Shown: positions 42,386-51,441, counted from the first letter of the stretch. The stretch is 64,000 nucleotides of DNA from Flavilitoribacter nigricans DSM 23189 = NBRC 102662 (GCF_002646595.1 NZ_PDUD01000009.1:186001-250000); one strand, 5' to 3'. Translations and numbers: made by a program. Notes: a model not told the origin generated them from the letters alone.

Positions 42386-42457
42386 CCCTTGAATCCTTAA
42401 CCCATGTTAATGCTTTCGGCAGCCGACCTGCTCATCTTTGTGATCAAAAGCCGAAAG

Positions 42458-43174
42458 ATGAAAATTAAAAACCATACCGTTCTGATCACCGGAGGAACTT
42501 CCGGTATTGGCCGGGAACTGGCCCGGGCATTGGCCAAAGACAATCGGGTGATCGTAACCGGTCGTTCGGAGCAGAGGCTGACCGAAGCCCGCAAAGACGG
42601 TCTGACCGCCTGGAACTGTGACCTGACCGTTCCCCGGCAAATAGAAGCACTGGTGGTAAAGCTGGAACAGGAATTTCCACAACTCGATATCCTGATCAAC
42701 AATGCCGGTATCCAGTTTAATTACAACTTACTGGAGACGCCCAGTTCCTACGAAAAGATCAATCGGGAGATCACTACCAACCTTACCGGCACGATCCACC
42801 TGACCCAGCTATTGCTGCCGCTACTAAGCACCAAACCATCCACTATCATCAACCTGACGTCCGCCCTCGGGACGGTCCCCAAATCCGACGGGCTGGTCTA
42901 TTCCGCCGGCAAAGCCGGGTTGCGCAATTTCACCGCCGGTTTGCGAAAAGTACTGCGTAATAAATCCGTACGGGTGCTGGAGATCATCCCACCGGTTACG
43001 GATACCCGTATGACCGCCGAAAGGGGTGAAAATAAAATGCCGGTGGATGAACTGGTACGGATCATCCTCCGGCAATGGGAAAGGGGTTATCAACTAATCG
43101 CTCCGGGTAAGGTCAAATTCCTGCTGCTCCTGCAGCGTAGCCTGCCCGGTCTTGCCGATCGTCTGATCGGATAA
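42458..43174 (+). CDS. Short-chain dehydrogenase/reductase, DltE-like
   Basis: 238-residue NAD(P)-dependent oxidoreductase. The start is at M-K-I-K-N-H-T-V-L-I-T-G-G-T-S-G-I-G; a near-consensus -7 element (CATCTTTG, 42433-42440) overlaps the longer frame and supports it. Seen: the glycine motif T-G-G-T-S-G-I-G, N-N-A-G-I, and the catalytic Y-S-A-G-K (Y-x-x-x-K) after S-A-L-G. It resembles the DltE subgroup, whose name comes from the D-alanylation operon; other dlt genes are absent here, so the substrate is unknown. Confidence 0.9.
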   Translation: MKIKNHTVLITGGTSGIGRELARALAKDNRVIVTGRSEQRLTEARKDGLTAWNCDLTVPRQIEALVVKLEQEFPQLDILINNAGIQFNYNLLETPSSYEKINREITTNLTGTIHLTQLLLPLLSTKPSTIINLTSALGTVPKSDGLVYSAGKAGLRNFTAGLRKVLRNKSVRVLEIIPPVTDTRMTAERGENKMPVDELVRIILRQWERGYQLIAPGKVKFLLLLQRSLPGLADRLIG

Positions 43175-43239
43175 TGCGATCCAAAATTGCAGGGGTAAGG
43201 GCGTGGCCCTGTCCCCTGCGGTAATCACCCGACTATTTT

Positions 43240-44883
43240 TTATTCCAGGATCAGTCCCATCTTCTTTGGGTACTTCACCTCGTAACGGAAGCGTAGGGTT
43301 TCGGACTGTCCGGGCACCAGATTGATCTGCCAGGTCAGCGTTCCTTTTTCCCGGTTGACCGTAGCTCCCCGGGGACTATCCAGGTCGATCTCGATATCTT
43401 CATTGGTACTGATCGGGAACTGATCTTCGATCACAATACGTACCACTTTACTTTTGGTATTCCGCAGCTCGATCTTCCAACCGATATTCTGGGTCACCTT
43501 ATTGCCGATAAATTGCTTATCCTTGAATTGCTCGTCCTTTTCGCGGCTGACGATAATGCCCTTATCCCGGCCGAGCGATAATTCCAGGGTATCGGTGGTC
43601 TGGTTTACATCCAGATAGGTATTTCCCAGATAGCTGCCCTCAAAGAACAGATTAGCCGGACCGCTCAGCAGATTGTATTCCTCCCATCCGCCGACCTTGG
43701 CGGTCAGGAACACGTCTTTGTCCAGTTTGGGCGCAACATAGTACTGGTATTCGGCCGGCAGCTCGTATTTTTCAATAGCTACGGTGTAGGGATTGCCATC
43801 CGATGGGATATCGTAGGGCAGACTGATGCGATACTCCCGGGTAGTAGTCCGCTCAAACTGTTCTACCGCTGCATAATCCGCCTCCGGAGCGGGAGGTGGT
43901 GGCGGTGGCGGAGGAGGCGGTGCAGCCATTTCAGTGGCATCTTCCATCTCCATTTTATCTTTCAAGGCATAACCGTCGAGTCTGCGTTCTCTGGCCCCGG
44001 ACTGGTAGACTACCGGCTGGTAAGGTGCCAGCCACCAGGGTTGTAATTCCGGCTTCACGCCGCTTTCGGTAGGGACACCGGTGGACAAACTCAGGCTTAC
44101 GCCCCGCCAGTCTTCACCGGTAGACTGGAATACATTACCCTTAAGATCCAACAGGACATCTTCGCCCACGTCGGCAACCCGAACGTCATAAGCCGGTTTC
44201 CAACCCGCTCTGGACACCATATAGCTCAATTGGAACTTGGAGGTGACCGGCCGATCGGCGGTTACTTTTATCCAGATCTCGCCGCTGGCCCGGTTGGGAT
44301 TTTCCCGGGTCATCTGGCCAATCTGTTTGGCAATTTTGTTCTTTTCTTCCGTCAATTGCTTCGCTTCCGACCGCAGATCAAACAGTTCCAGTTTAATGGC
44401 TTTAAGCCGGGTGCGGTAATATTCGGCAATGGCCTGCAGATCCTGCAACTGCACACCGTTCTGCTGGCTGCCGATCTGTTTATTGGCCAGAATCAGGGCC
44501 TCCTCTTCCTTCAGCACTTCCTGCTCAATTTCCAGTTTGCGCAATTGTTCATCCAGCGCTTCCAGTTGGGTTTTCAGGTCGTTTACTTCCTCGTTATTTT
44601 CGAGGGGATTGATAAAGTTTTGTTGAAAGTTTACGGACAGGATGGTGAAATCACCGGTAGCCGAGAATTGCACGCTCGCTGCATTCACATAGGGGGAAAG
44701 TCCGGTAAATTTTAAAATACTTTGTCCGGCCGGCACCTGCCCTTCGCCGGAGCGGAATATCTGGGCTCCGGACCGAAAGATGGTCACGGACCGGATCTCT
44801 GAATCCAGTTCCGCCAGGGGCATATTGGCCCAAAGCGTACCGGAGAGCAGTAGGACCATGAGGCTCAAAAGAATGTTTTTCAT
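43240..44883 (-). CDS. DUF4139 (mucoidy-inhibitor MuiA-like) exported protein
   Basis: 547 residues, started at M-K-N-I-L-L-S-L for a signal peptide ending L-W-A-N. Architecture: an N-terminal DUF4140-type beta domain (S-V-T-I-F-R-S-G-A-Q-I), a coiled coil (about 95-195, rich in Glu, Leu and Gln), then the DUF4139 beta domain (A-D-R-P-V-T-S-K-F-Q-L-S-Y-M-V to the end). A ten-proline run near residue 325 forms a flexible insert. The family occurs across bacteria with unclear function; one member affects mucoidy. Location is predicted periplasmic or outer-surface. Confidence 0.9.
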   Translation of the reverse strand: MKNILLSLMVLLLSGTLWANMPLAELDSEIRSVTIFRSGAQIFRSGEGQVPAGQSILKFTGLSPYVNAASVQFSATGDFTILSVNFQQNFINPLENNEEVNDLKTQLEALDEQLRKLEIEQEVLKEEEALILANKQIGSQQNGVQLQDLQAIAEYYRTRLKAIKLELFDLRSEAKQLTEEKNKIAKQIGQMTRENPNRASGEIWIKVTADRPVTSKFQLSYMVSRAGWKPAYDVRVADVGEDVLLDLKGNVFQSTGEDWRGVSLSLSTGVPTESGVKPELQPWWLAPYQPVVYQSGARERRLDGYALKDKMEMEDATEMAAPPPPPPPPPPAPEADYAAVEQFERTTTREYRISLPYDIPSDGNPYTVAIEKYELPAEYQYYVAPKLDKDVFLTAKVGGWEEYNLLSGPANLFFEGSYLGNTYLDVNQTTDTLELSLGRDKGIIVSREKDEQFKDKQFIGNKVTQNIGWKIELRNTKSKVVRIVIEDQFPISTNEDIEIDLDSPRGATVNREKGTLTWQINLVPGQSETLRFRYEVKYPKKMGLILE

Positions 44884-45031
44884 ATTGGTTTTTTTACCGA
44901 ATAGATGCAGAAACGGCAAAGAATGCATACCAAAAAGCTAATTTTTTATGCAGGCACATTGGTCTCCACGGGCGAAAGCCACAACAGCTACTAAGCTAAC
45001 TCACTTAAAGTCAACTCATTATTCAAATCTT

Positions 45032-45910
45032 CTACTTATTAAGAAAATAGGCAAGTTTGTAGAGGTCCAGCATCCAGAGCGGAGGTCGGGAGAAGGCCAG
45101 AATACCCGCTCGCAGTACCGGTCGGAACAAGCCCCCCAGTAAACGGACCGGCAACAACAGTCCCCTGGACCTCAACTGATCGATAAATCGCAATAAGCGG
45201 GTATCGATATCGGGATTGCGGGGCAGGATTTCCTTCAGATTGTCCAGGGCATCCTCCACCTTGTGTAAAAAGACGGGGCGTTCTTCCAGTCCGATATGCT
45301 CCAGCGGATTGTCGATATGGATGATCTTCTGTCCCTTTTTTTGCAGCTCCATGGCGTACAAAGTGTCTTCGTAACCGTAGCGGCGAATGGTTTCGTCGAA
45401 ACGAACGGCCAAAGCAATGGTACGCGGAATCAGGAAATTGTTGGTCATAAAGGTGCGATAGGGATACAGTCTGCGGGTTGCTGCCGGCAGGGCTTCCCGC
45501 TGTTTCCCGTAGTACCAGTGCAGGAAATGTGCCGGATCGGATGGTGTTTTTTGTTGATAACAACGCCCTCCGTAAATGACCTTGGAAGGTTCGAGTACCT
45601 GGATGTAGGTGCGGAGATAATCGGAGCGGACGATCTTGGAATCACCGTCCATGAATAAAAGATAAGGCTGGACCGCCAAGGAGATCAGCTGGTTGCGGAT
45701 ACGGGAACGCCCGATGTTTTCTTCCAGCTCCCGGTAAGTTACCCCTTCCAGGGTACTCAGGGAACGGTTTTGATCGCGAAAAGCAGGCTCAGAGCAATCA
45801 TCCAGGCAAATGATCTCAAACGGATGTTGCAAGTCCAGACACTGACGCTGCAGGGATCCTACCAGCTCAACGACAGTGGTATTATAGACAGGGATGAGAA
45901 TGCTGATCAT
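45032..45910 (-). CDS. Family 2 glycosyltransferase
   Basis: 292-residue GT-A-fold glycosyltransferase. Seen: the N-terminal S-I-L-I-P-V-Y-N-T-T, D-D-C-S-E-P (nucleotide-sugar binding), the D-x-D-like motif F-M-D-G-D-S-K (metal binding), and R-R-Y-G-Y-E-D-T near the catalytic base position. Probably transfers a sugar to a polysaccharide or lipid on the cytoplasmic side; donor and acceptor unknown. No other glycan genes adjoin it. Divergent from mqnE. Confidence 0.9.
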   Translation of the reverse strand: MISILIPVYNTTVVELVGSLQRQCLDLQHPFEIICLDDCSEPAFRDQNRSLSTLEGVTYRELEENIGRSRIRNQLISLAVQPYLLFMDGDSKIVRSDYLRTYIQVLEPSKVIYGGRCYQQKTPSDPAHFLHWYYGKQREALPAATRRLYPYRTFMTNNFLIPRTIALAVRFDETIRRYGYEDTLYAMELQKKGQKIIHIDNPLEHIGLEERPVFLHKVEDALDNLKEILPRNPDIDTRLLRFIDQLRSRGLLLPVRLLGGLFRPVLRAGILAFSRPPLWMLDLYKLAYFLNK

Positions 45911-45981
45911 TCATAGAATTATATGGGCGGCAAGATAAACATTATTGCCAAAGTCTGGCATTCTCGGTGGAAGACTTATTT

Positions 45982-46013
45982 TTGTGCAACTTTTTGGGCT
46001 CGCAATAAATTTG
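45982..46013 (+). promoter_or_regulatory. Promoter of the mqnE operon
   Basis: TTG (45982-45984), a 21-base spacer and TAAATTTG (46006-46013) form a full Bacteroidota promoter. An overlapping TATTTTTG (45977-45984) is an alternative -7 element. The leader would be about 110 bases. Confidence 0.65.
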
Positions 46014-46129
46014 TGAACAACTTACTTTCAATTAAAACTGAAAGTTCTATAATTTGTTACTTATTAAAACACGGAACCAGATCCCCCCTGAAAAGCGGGG
46101 ACATTTCGTGCTAAAAATGATAAATAAAC

Positions 46130-47329
46130 ATGGAAACAGCCAGAACCATCCAGTCCATACTGCAGGATAAATCGCTGGATCAGGACCTGCAGATGATCGC
46201 CGGGAAAGTATTTGCGGGACAACGGATCAGTGAAGCGGAAGGGATAACCCTTTTCGAAAAAGGATCGCTGTCCTACCTGGGGGCTTTGGCCAATTTCATT
46301 CGCGAAAAGCGCCACGGAGACCGGACCTACTTCAACCGGAATTTCCACATCGAGCCCACTAATGTCTGTCTCTATACCTGCACCTTCTGTTCGTACTCCC
46401 GGCTGATCAAGCAGAGGTCGGACGGATGGGAATACAGTCTGGAAGAGATCATGGATATTGTGCGGGCTTACGACGGGAAACCCGTGACGGAAGTGCACAT
46501 AGTTGGCGGCGTATTGCCGCAATACGATGTGCCCTTTTACGAAGAATTGTTCCAAACGATCAAAGCCCACCGTCCGGATCTGCACGTAAAGGCGCTGACG
46601 CCGGTGGAGTTCCATTACATTTTCAAAAAGGCGAAGATCAGCTACGAGGAAGGAATGGCACGCATGCAGGCGGCCGGTCTGGATTCCATGCCCGGTGGCG
46701 GTGCGGAGATCTTTCACCCCGAAATTCGCGACCAGATCGCCGGTGGTAAATGTACCGGAGAACAATGGTTGCGCATCCATGAGATCTGGCACGAACTGGG
46801 CGGACGCTCCAACGCCACCATGCTTTACGGTCATATCGAATCCTTCGCCCATCGGGTAGATCACCTGGAACAATTGCGGAAACTCCAGGACAAAACCGGC
46901 GGTTTCCAAACCTTCATTCCACTGAAATTCCGGAATAAGGACAATCAGATGTCCCATATCGAAGAGAGCACCGTCATCGAAGACCTGCGGAATTACGCCA
47001 TCAGTCGCATCTATCTCGACAACTTTGACCACATCAAAGCCTACTGGCCGATGATCGGACGAAGTACGGCCCAGTTGTCCCTCGCATTTGGGGTAAACGA
47101 CATTGACGGTACGATCGACGATACCACCAAGATCTATTCCATGGCCGGTTCGGAAGAGCAAACCCCGGCCCTGAGCACCGAAGAACTCGTTAATCTGATC
47201 CGCAGGGTCGGCCGTCAGCCGATCGAAAGAGATACCCTGTACGGTGTGATCCAGGACTACACCGATCACCAGTTTGCCGCAGACACCCAATTTAAAGGAT
47301 ACGTTTCCCTGCCGGTGGTGAATAAGTAG
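46130..47329 (+). CDS. mqnE: Aminofutalosine synthase (radical SAM)
   Basis: Joins 3-[(1-carboxyvinyl)oxy]benzoate to an adenosyl radical from SAM to form aminofutalosine, in the futalosine route to menaquinone. Seen: the radical SAM cluster motif C-x-x-x-C-x-x-C at Cys80, Cys84 and Cys87, I-V-G-G-V-L-P (SAM-binding strand), L-T-P-V-E-F-H-Y, and P-G-G-G-A-E-I-F. 399 residues is slightly longer than typical. First of three same-direction genes ending with mqnA, which supplies its substrate. Confidence 0.95.
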   Translation: METARTIQSILQDKSLDQDLQMIAGKVFAGQRISEAEGITLFEKGSLSYLGALANFIREKRHGDRTYFNRNFHIEPTNVCLYTCTFCSYSRLIKQRSDGWEYSLEEIMDIVRAYDGKPVTEVHIVGGVLPQYDVPFYEELFQTIKAHRPDLHVKALTPVEFHYIFKKAKISYEEGMARMQAAGLDSMPGGGAEIFHPEIRDQIAGGKCTGEQWLRIHEIWHELGGRSNATMLYGHIESFAHRVDHLEQLRKLQDKTGGFQTFIPLKFRNKDNQMSHIEESTVIEDLRNYAISRIYLDNFDHIKAYWPMIGRSTAQLSLAFGVNDIDGTIDDTTKIYSMAGSEEQTPALSTEELVNLIRRVGRQPIERDTLYGVIQDYTDHQFAADTQFKGYVSLPVVNK

Positions 47330-47342
47330 TTCCCCGCCCGGC

Positions 47343-47987
47343 ATGACCACTAAATCGAGCATATTGAGCACCAAAACAATCTACATAGTCCGACACGGAG
47401 AAACCGAATTCAACCGTAAAGGGATCATTCAGGGCAGTGGCGTGAACTCCGAACTCAACGAAACCGGTCGCCAACAGGCCCGGGCCTTTTACGAGCACTA
47501 CCGCCATATTCCCTTCGAAGCGGTACTGACCTCCAGACTCCAGCGTACGCACCAGACCGTCCGGCATTTTATCGATGCCGGTTTACCCTGGGAGCAGTTT
47601 GAGGAGATCAACGAAATGAACTGGGGTATCCACGAAGGCAAAGAGAGTACCCCGGAAATGGTGGAAGAATACCGGTCTATCAAGGAAAGGTGGAGTGCGG
47701 GAGAATACGACGCAAGGATCCGCGAAGGGGAGAGTGCAGCCGAACTGGCCGCGCGCCTACAGCGGTTTAAGGAACACCTGCGGCAGCGACCGGAATCCTG
47801 TCTGCTGGTCTGTTCCCACGGCCGGGCCATGAGCGCGCTGATGTCCGTACTCCGCGAGGAAGAACTGAAATTAATGAATCGCTACATTCACGCCAATACC
47901 GGTCTTTGGAAAACCGAATACCAGCAGGGAGTATTTCAATTCCTGGTAGAGAACGATACGGCGCATCTGGAAGTGACCACGATATGA
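47343..47987 (+). CDS. Histidine phosphatase (phosphoglycerate-mutase-like) between mqnE and mqnA
   Basis: 214-residue phosphatase of the RHG superfamily. Seen: the catalytic V-R-H-G-E-T-E-F-N-R-K-G, the second-arginine region L-T-S-R-L-Q-R-T, the acid/base W-G-I-H-E-G-K, and the second histidine L-V-C-S-H-G-R-A-M. Its start lies 13 bases after mqnE, and its stop overlaps the mqnA start (A-T-G-A), implying translational coupling. It has no known step in menaquinone synthesis; a role on a phosphorylated precursor or simple operon sharing are both possible. Substrate unknown. Confidence 0.9.
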   Translation: MTTKSSILSTKTIYIVRHGETEFNRKGIIQGSGVNSELNETGRQQARAFYEHYRHIPFEAVLTSRLQRTHQTVRHFIDAGLPWEQFEEINEMNWGIHEGKESTPEMVEEYRSIKERWSAGEYDARIREGESAAELAARLQRFKEHLRQRPESCLLVCSHGRAMSALMSVLREEELKLMNRYIHANTGLWKTEYQQGVFQFLVENDTAHLEVTTI

Positions 47988-48760
47988 AAAAAATGACCAT
48001 CACGGCTGTCAGTTACCTGAATACCAAGCCATTGCTCTATGGCTTGTTACAGAGTCCGATTGCCAATAGTATAGATCTGAGCCTGGATATTCCCTCCATG
48101 TGTGCGCAGAAACTCCTGACCGGAGAAGCGGACCTGGGACTGGTGCCGGTTGCGGTGATCCCCGATATTCCCAACGCCCGGATCATTTCCGACTACTGTA
48201 TCGGCACCAACCGCTACGTAAAGACGGTGGGCATCTACGCCGACCAGCCGATCGAGACCCTGACGGACCTTTACCTCGATCATCACTCCCGCACCTCCGT
48301 TGCCCTCAGTAAAGTATTGCTGCGGGATCACTGGAAACTGAGCCCCCGGCTTTTGCCGGCCTCCGACGGCTACATTGATAAGATCGGCGGTAGCGTTGGT
48401 GGGGTGGTCATTGGCGATCGCACGATCGGCCTCGAAGAACGGTTTGCCTATTTTTACGATCTCGGTAACGCCTGGTACGAATTTAAGCAGCTGCCCTTCG
48501 TCTTTGCCGCCTGGGTCAGTAACCGGAAAATTCCCGATGCTTTTCTGCAGCCTTTCAATGAAGCCCTGAAAACCGGCGTGGAAGCCATTCCCCAACTGAT
48601 GTATCTGCTCAATACCCCCAATGATCATTTCGACCTGGAGCAGTACTTTACCAAAAATATCAATTACGAGCTGGATGCCCCCAAAAAACAGGCGCTGGAA
48701 GTATTTCTGGGGATGCTGACCGGCAAACCGGTCCGGCATCAGGAACTGGTGGGCCTTTAA
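47984..48760 (+). CDS. mqnA: Chorismate dehydratase
   Basis: Removes water from chorismate to give 3-[(1-carboxyvinyl)oxy]benzoate, first step of the futalosine menaquinone pathway. 258 residues with the periplasmic-binding-protein-like fold. Seen: V-S-Y-L-N-T-K-P-L-L-Y-G-L at the N-terminus, G-E-A-D-L-G-L-V-P-V-A, and L-G-N-A-W-Y-E-F-K-Q-L-P-F-V-F-A-A-W. The start is the A-T-G of the A-T-G-A overlap with the phosphatase gene; the longer frame begins inside that gene. Confidence 0.95.
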   Translation: MKKMTITAVSYLNTKPLLYGLLQSPIANSIDLSLDIPSMCAQKLLTGEADLGLVPVAVIPDIPNARIISDYCIGTNRYVKTVGIYADQPIETLTDLYLDHHSRTSVALSKVLLRDHWKLSPRLLPASDGYIDKIGGSVGGVVIGDRTIGLEERFAYFYDLGNAWYEFKQLPFVFAAWVSNRKIPDAFLQPFNEALKTGVEAIPQLMYLLNTPNDHFDLEQYFTKNINYELDAPKKQALEVFLGMLTGKPVRHQELVGL

Positions 48761-48912
48761 AGAACATGGATCATTTCCATCTGTAGGAAGTGATCCATGT
48801 AACCAAAACATTTGCTAAGTAATAAGGCAAAGTTAAGGCCTAAGTGTAATACAGGTTTCACGAGAATATCACAAAAGTATCACAATGAGGATGGAGTTTT
48901 CCCCAAGTGAAA

Positions 48913-48920
48913 TATCTTTG
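48913..48920 (+). promoter_or_regulatory. -7 element that decides the esterase start
   Basis: TATCTTTG lies downstream of a possible start at 48907 and eleven bases before the ATG at 48931. Transcripts would start near 48925, so the longer frame cannot be translated from this promoter. Confidence 0.6.
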
Positions 48921-48930
48921 TGTGAAAAAC

Positions 48931-50337
48931 ATGCGTCGTCCCCTCCACCTGATCGCCGCGTTGCAGTTTTTACCTTGTTTGCTGCTCGCCCAGCTTACCG
49001 TACTCGTTAATTCCGTTTCTCCCAATACGCCTTACGATGCGGCCGTCTATCTGGCCGGCAACTTCAATGACTGGAACGCCGGCCATCCCGACTACCGTTT
49101 GGAAAGCAATGAGTTAGGGATACTCGAACTTCATTTCCGGCCGGACCCCGGCACCCTGGCCTTCAAATTCACCCGGGGCAGCTGGGAAACGGCAGAAGGT
49201 ACCGCCGAGGGTACTTTTCGCCCCAATCGCACCTACGAATATACCGGCGGACCGGATACCCTCGAAATCAATATCGAGGGTTGGGAAGGCCAGAACCAGG
49301 GCGGCAACAACGGTACCGCTGCGGTAAATGTCTCCGTGATCAGTGAGGAATTCTATATGCCGCAACTGGATCGCCACCGCCGGATCTGGATCTACCTTCC
49401 TCCCGATTATGCCATTTCCACCCGGCGGTATCCCGTCCTCTATATGCACGACGGCCAGAATCTTTTCGATCGAAGTACCAGTTTCAGCGGTGAGTGGGAA
49501 ATTGACGAACACCTCAACCGGCTGTTTAACGATGGGGATCCGGGCGTCATCGTCGTCGGCATCGATAACGGCGGTGAGCACCGGATCGAAGAATATACGC
49601 CCTGGCCCAACCCGGAATACGGTGGCGGCCGCGGTGCGCTTTACGCCAAATTCATCGTGGAAACCCTCAAACCCTATATCGACAATCAGTACCGGACCCG
49701 GCCCGACCAGGAGACGACGGCCATCATGGGATCATCGCTCGGGGGACTGATCTCGCTTTATACCGCCATCGAACACCAGGATGTATTCGGCCGGGTGGGC
49801 GTGTTTTCGCCTTCCCTCTGGTTTTCGCCGGAAGCCTATACCCACATCAGCGAAAAAGAAAAACAGTACGATATTCGTTTCTACCTCCTGGGAAGCAAAC
49901 CGGAAAGCACCAGCATGGCTCCCGACCTGATCGCCCTCTACAACAACTTGCTTAACGCCGGATTTCAGCCGGACGAGTTCTCCCTCCACATAACGGAGGA
50001 CGGAGAACATAGCGAGTGGTACTGGGCGCGGGAGTTTACCCGGGCCTATCAGTGGCTATTCGCCGAAGAAACTCCCAGTTCAACGGATGAGGCAAAAATA
50101 CCGCGGGTGACCCTCAGCCCCAATCCCGCAAACCGGGAAATCCGACTTTCGGGTACCCAGTTGCTGGCAGCGCCCAATATCCAGATCTTTTCCGTAGATG
50201 GTAAACCCGTACTGCCGCCAACTATTCTGCAGGGAGAGGCTTTTAACAGCTCTTTTTTGAAACCAGGCACCTATCTATTCATCATCCGGGACGGTCAACA
50301 GATCGTGAATACCCAGAAAATGGTGATCAGTAAGTAA
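48931..50337 (+). CDS. Secreted esterase with carbohydrate-binding-like domain and T9SS type A sorting domain
   Basis: 468 residues. The start at M-R-R-P-L-H-L-I-A is chosen because the promoter element lies just upstream and it gives a normal signal peptide (ends L-L-A-Q). Domain order: a CBM20/E-set-like beta domain (about 20-120; L-A-G-N-F-N-D-W-N), an alpha/beta-hydrolase esterase of the enterochelin/feruloyl-esterase D type (about 135-370; Y-L-P-P-D-Y, nucleophile G-S-S-L-G-G, late H-S-E-W-Y-W), then a type A sorting domain (L-S-P-N-P-A-N-R-E to M-V-I-S-K). Likely acts on polysaccharide esters or siderophore-like esters outside the cell. No glycoside hydrolases adjoin it. Confidence 0.87.
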   Translation: MRRPLHLIAALQFLPCLLLAQLTVLVNSVSPNTPYDAAVYLAGNFNDWNAGHPDYRLESNELGILELHFRPDPGTLAFKFTRGSWETAEGTAEGTFRPNRTYEYTGGPDTLEINIEGWEGQNQGGNNGTAAVNVSVISEEFYMPQLDRHRRIWIYLPPDYAISTRRYPVLYMHDGQNLFDRSTSFSGEWEIDEHLNRLFNDGDPGVIVVGIDNGGEHRIEEYTPWPNPEYGGGRGALYAKFIVETLKPYIDNQYRTRPDQETTAIMGSSLGGLISLYTAIEHQDVFGRVGVFSPSLWFSPEAYTHISEKEKQYDIRFYLLGSKPESTSMAPDLIALYNNLLNAGFQPDEFSLHITEDGEHSEWYWAREFTRAYQWLFAEETPSSTDEAKIPRVTLSPNPANREIRLSGTQLLAAPNIQIFSVDGKPVLPPTILQGEAFNSSFLKPGTYLFIIRDGQQIVNTQKMVISK

Positions 50338-50362
50338 TTTCATTGTCTAGCAATACCGCATT

Positions 50363-51121
50363 ATGTATCGATACCTGACGACGATTATTTTCCTTATATT
50401 TTTTTCCGGCGGACTTCGTGCCCAGGTCAACGAAGCGCGGAATTCCGGTTCGGCACTGTTGCTCAACTTCAGTTACGGCCTGCACCTTCCCGGAGCAGAC
50501 TTACAGGAACGGTTCGGCCTGAATTTTAGTCCGGGCGTGGAAGTCTCCTACATCACCGATCAAAAGAACTGGATCCTGAGTTTGCAAAGTAGTTTCCAGT
50601 TTGGCTCGGAAGTCAAGAACGATGTCCTGGCCGGCCTGCGGACCGCTGAAGGGTTCATCATCGCCAACGATCGGGCGGTAGCGGATATCCAGCTGCGGGA
50701 AAGGGGATTTTATCTGGGACTGGGCATTGGGAAACTAATCGGCCTGTCGCCCAAAAATTACCGCTCCGGTATCCGGCTGGATCTCGGTGTCGGTCTGCTG
50801 CAACATCAGATCCGGATCCAGGATGACCCCGTTCGCACCGTAGCCGCACTGACCGGCGATTACCGCAAGGGGTACGACCGCCTGAGCAACGGCCCGGCAC
50901 TCCGGCAGTTCATCGGCTACCAGGTACTTAGTCTGGACAAACGGGCTAATTTTTTTGCGGGTGTAGAACTGATCCAGGGTTTTACCCGGAGTCGCCGGGA
51001 TTACGACTTCGCCTCCCAGCAACAGGATCTCAGCCAAAGATTGGATCTGCTGTATGGATTTCGCCTGGGGCTAACGCTGCCGTTTTACGTGGGGCAGAGC
51101 CCGGATGGGATTTATTATTGA
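50363..51121 (+). CDS. Predicted outer-membrane beta-barrel protein
   Basis: 252 residues with a signal peptide (L-T-T-I-I-F-L-I-F-F-S-G-G-L-R-A-Q) followed by alternating hydrophobic/polar strands (L-L-L-N-F-S-Y-G-L-H, S-F-Q-F-G-S-E, G-F-Y-L-G-L-G-I-G, R-L-D-L-G-V-G, F-F-A-G-V-E-L, Y-G-F-R-L-G-L-T-L-P-F-Y-V). This is the pattern of small Bacteroidota outer-membrane barrels. No specific family is recognised. It starts 26 bases after the esterase gene and may be cotranscribed with it. Confidence 0.75.
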   Translation: MYRYLTTIIFLIFFSGGLRAQVNEARNSGSALLLNFSYGLHLPGADLQERFGLNFSPGVEVSYITDQKNWILSLQSSFQFGSEVKNDVLAGLRTAEGFIIANDRAVADIQLRERGFYLGLGIGKLIGLSPKNYRSGIRLDLGVGLLQHQIRIQDDPVRTVAALTGDYRKGYDRLSNGPALRQFIGYQVLSLDKRANFFAGVELIQGFTRSRRDYDFASQQQDLSQRLDLLYGFRLGLTLPFYVGQSPDGIYY

Positions 51122-51195
51122 TGGTCGACGGTGGATGGTTGACGGTCGATAGTCGACGGTGGACGGTCGATGGTTGACGGTTGATGGTGGACGGC
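51122..51195. repeat. Degenerate 7-bp tandem repeat array A
   Basis: About ten units of consensus A-(T/C)-G-G-T-(C/T/G)-G run in phase directly after the stop of the beta-barrel gene. The variation is confined to the same two or three positions. Confidence 0.8.
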
Positions 51196-51234
51196 AAAAA
51201 AATCAAGAATCAAACGAACACCCATCTTTTAAAA

Positions 51235-51441
51235 GGTGCAGCGCACCGCCCTATCTCCAGACCTGTCGTTAACCGAATGTAGATGGTCAACGGTGACGGT
51301 GAATGGTCAACGGTCGGTGGTGGACGGTCGACGGTGGACGGTGGACGGTCGGTGGTTGACGGTTGATGGTGGATGGTGGATGATGGAAATAGAAGGAAAC
51401 AAACGTACGTCCAAAATTCAACAGGTGCAGCGCACCGTCCT
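51235..51441. repeat. 7-bp repeat array B flanked by two GGTGCAGCGCACC palindromes
   Basis: The 13-base palindrome occurs at 51235-51247 and 51424-51436, each followed by CCG(C/T)CCTATC. Between them, 51283-51386 holds about fifteen further units of the same 7-bp repeat as array A. 51426-51441 matches 37549-37564 on the other strand, so the palindrome is a dispersed family. No coding frame is credible here; no CRISPR structure. Confidence 0.75.

Noticed and set aside
42458-43174. A dlt (D-alanylation) operon suggested by the DltE-like reductase
   Set aside because: No dltA, B, C or D genes are in the window, and DltE-like reductases are widespread without them.
46064-47374. A 436-codon minus-strand frame
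   Set aside because: Antisense shadow of mqnE, which has clear radical SAM motifs on the plus strand.
51122-51441. CRISPR array
   Set aside because: The repeats are 7 bp, contiguous and degenerate, with no spacers of uniform length and no cas genes nearby.
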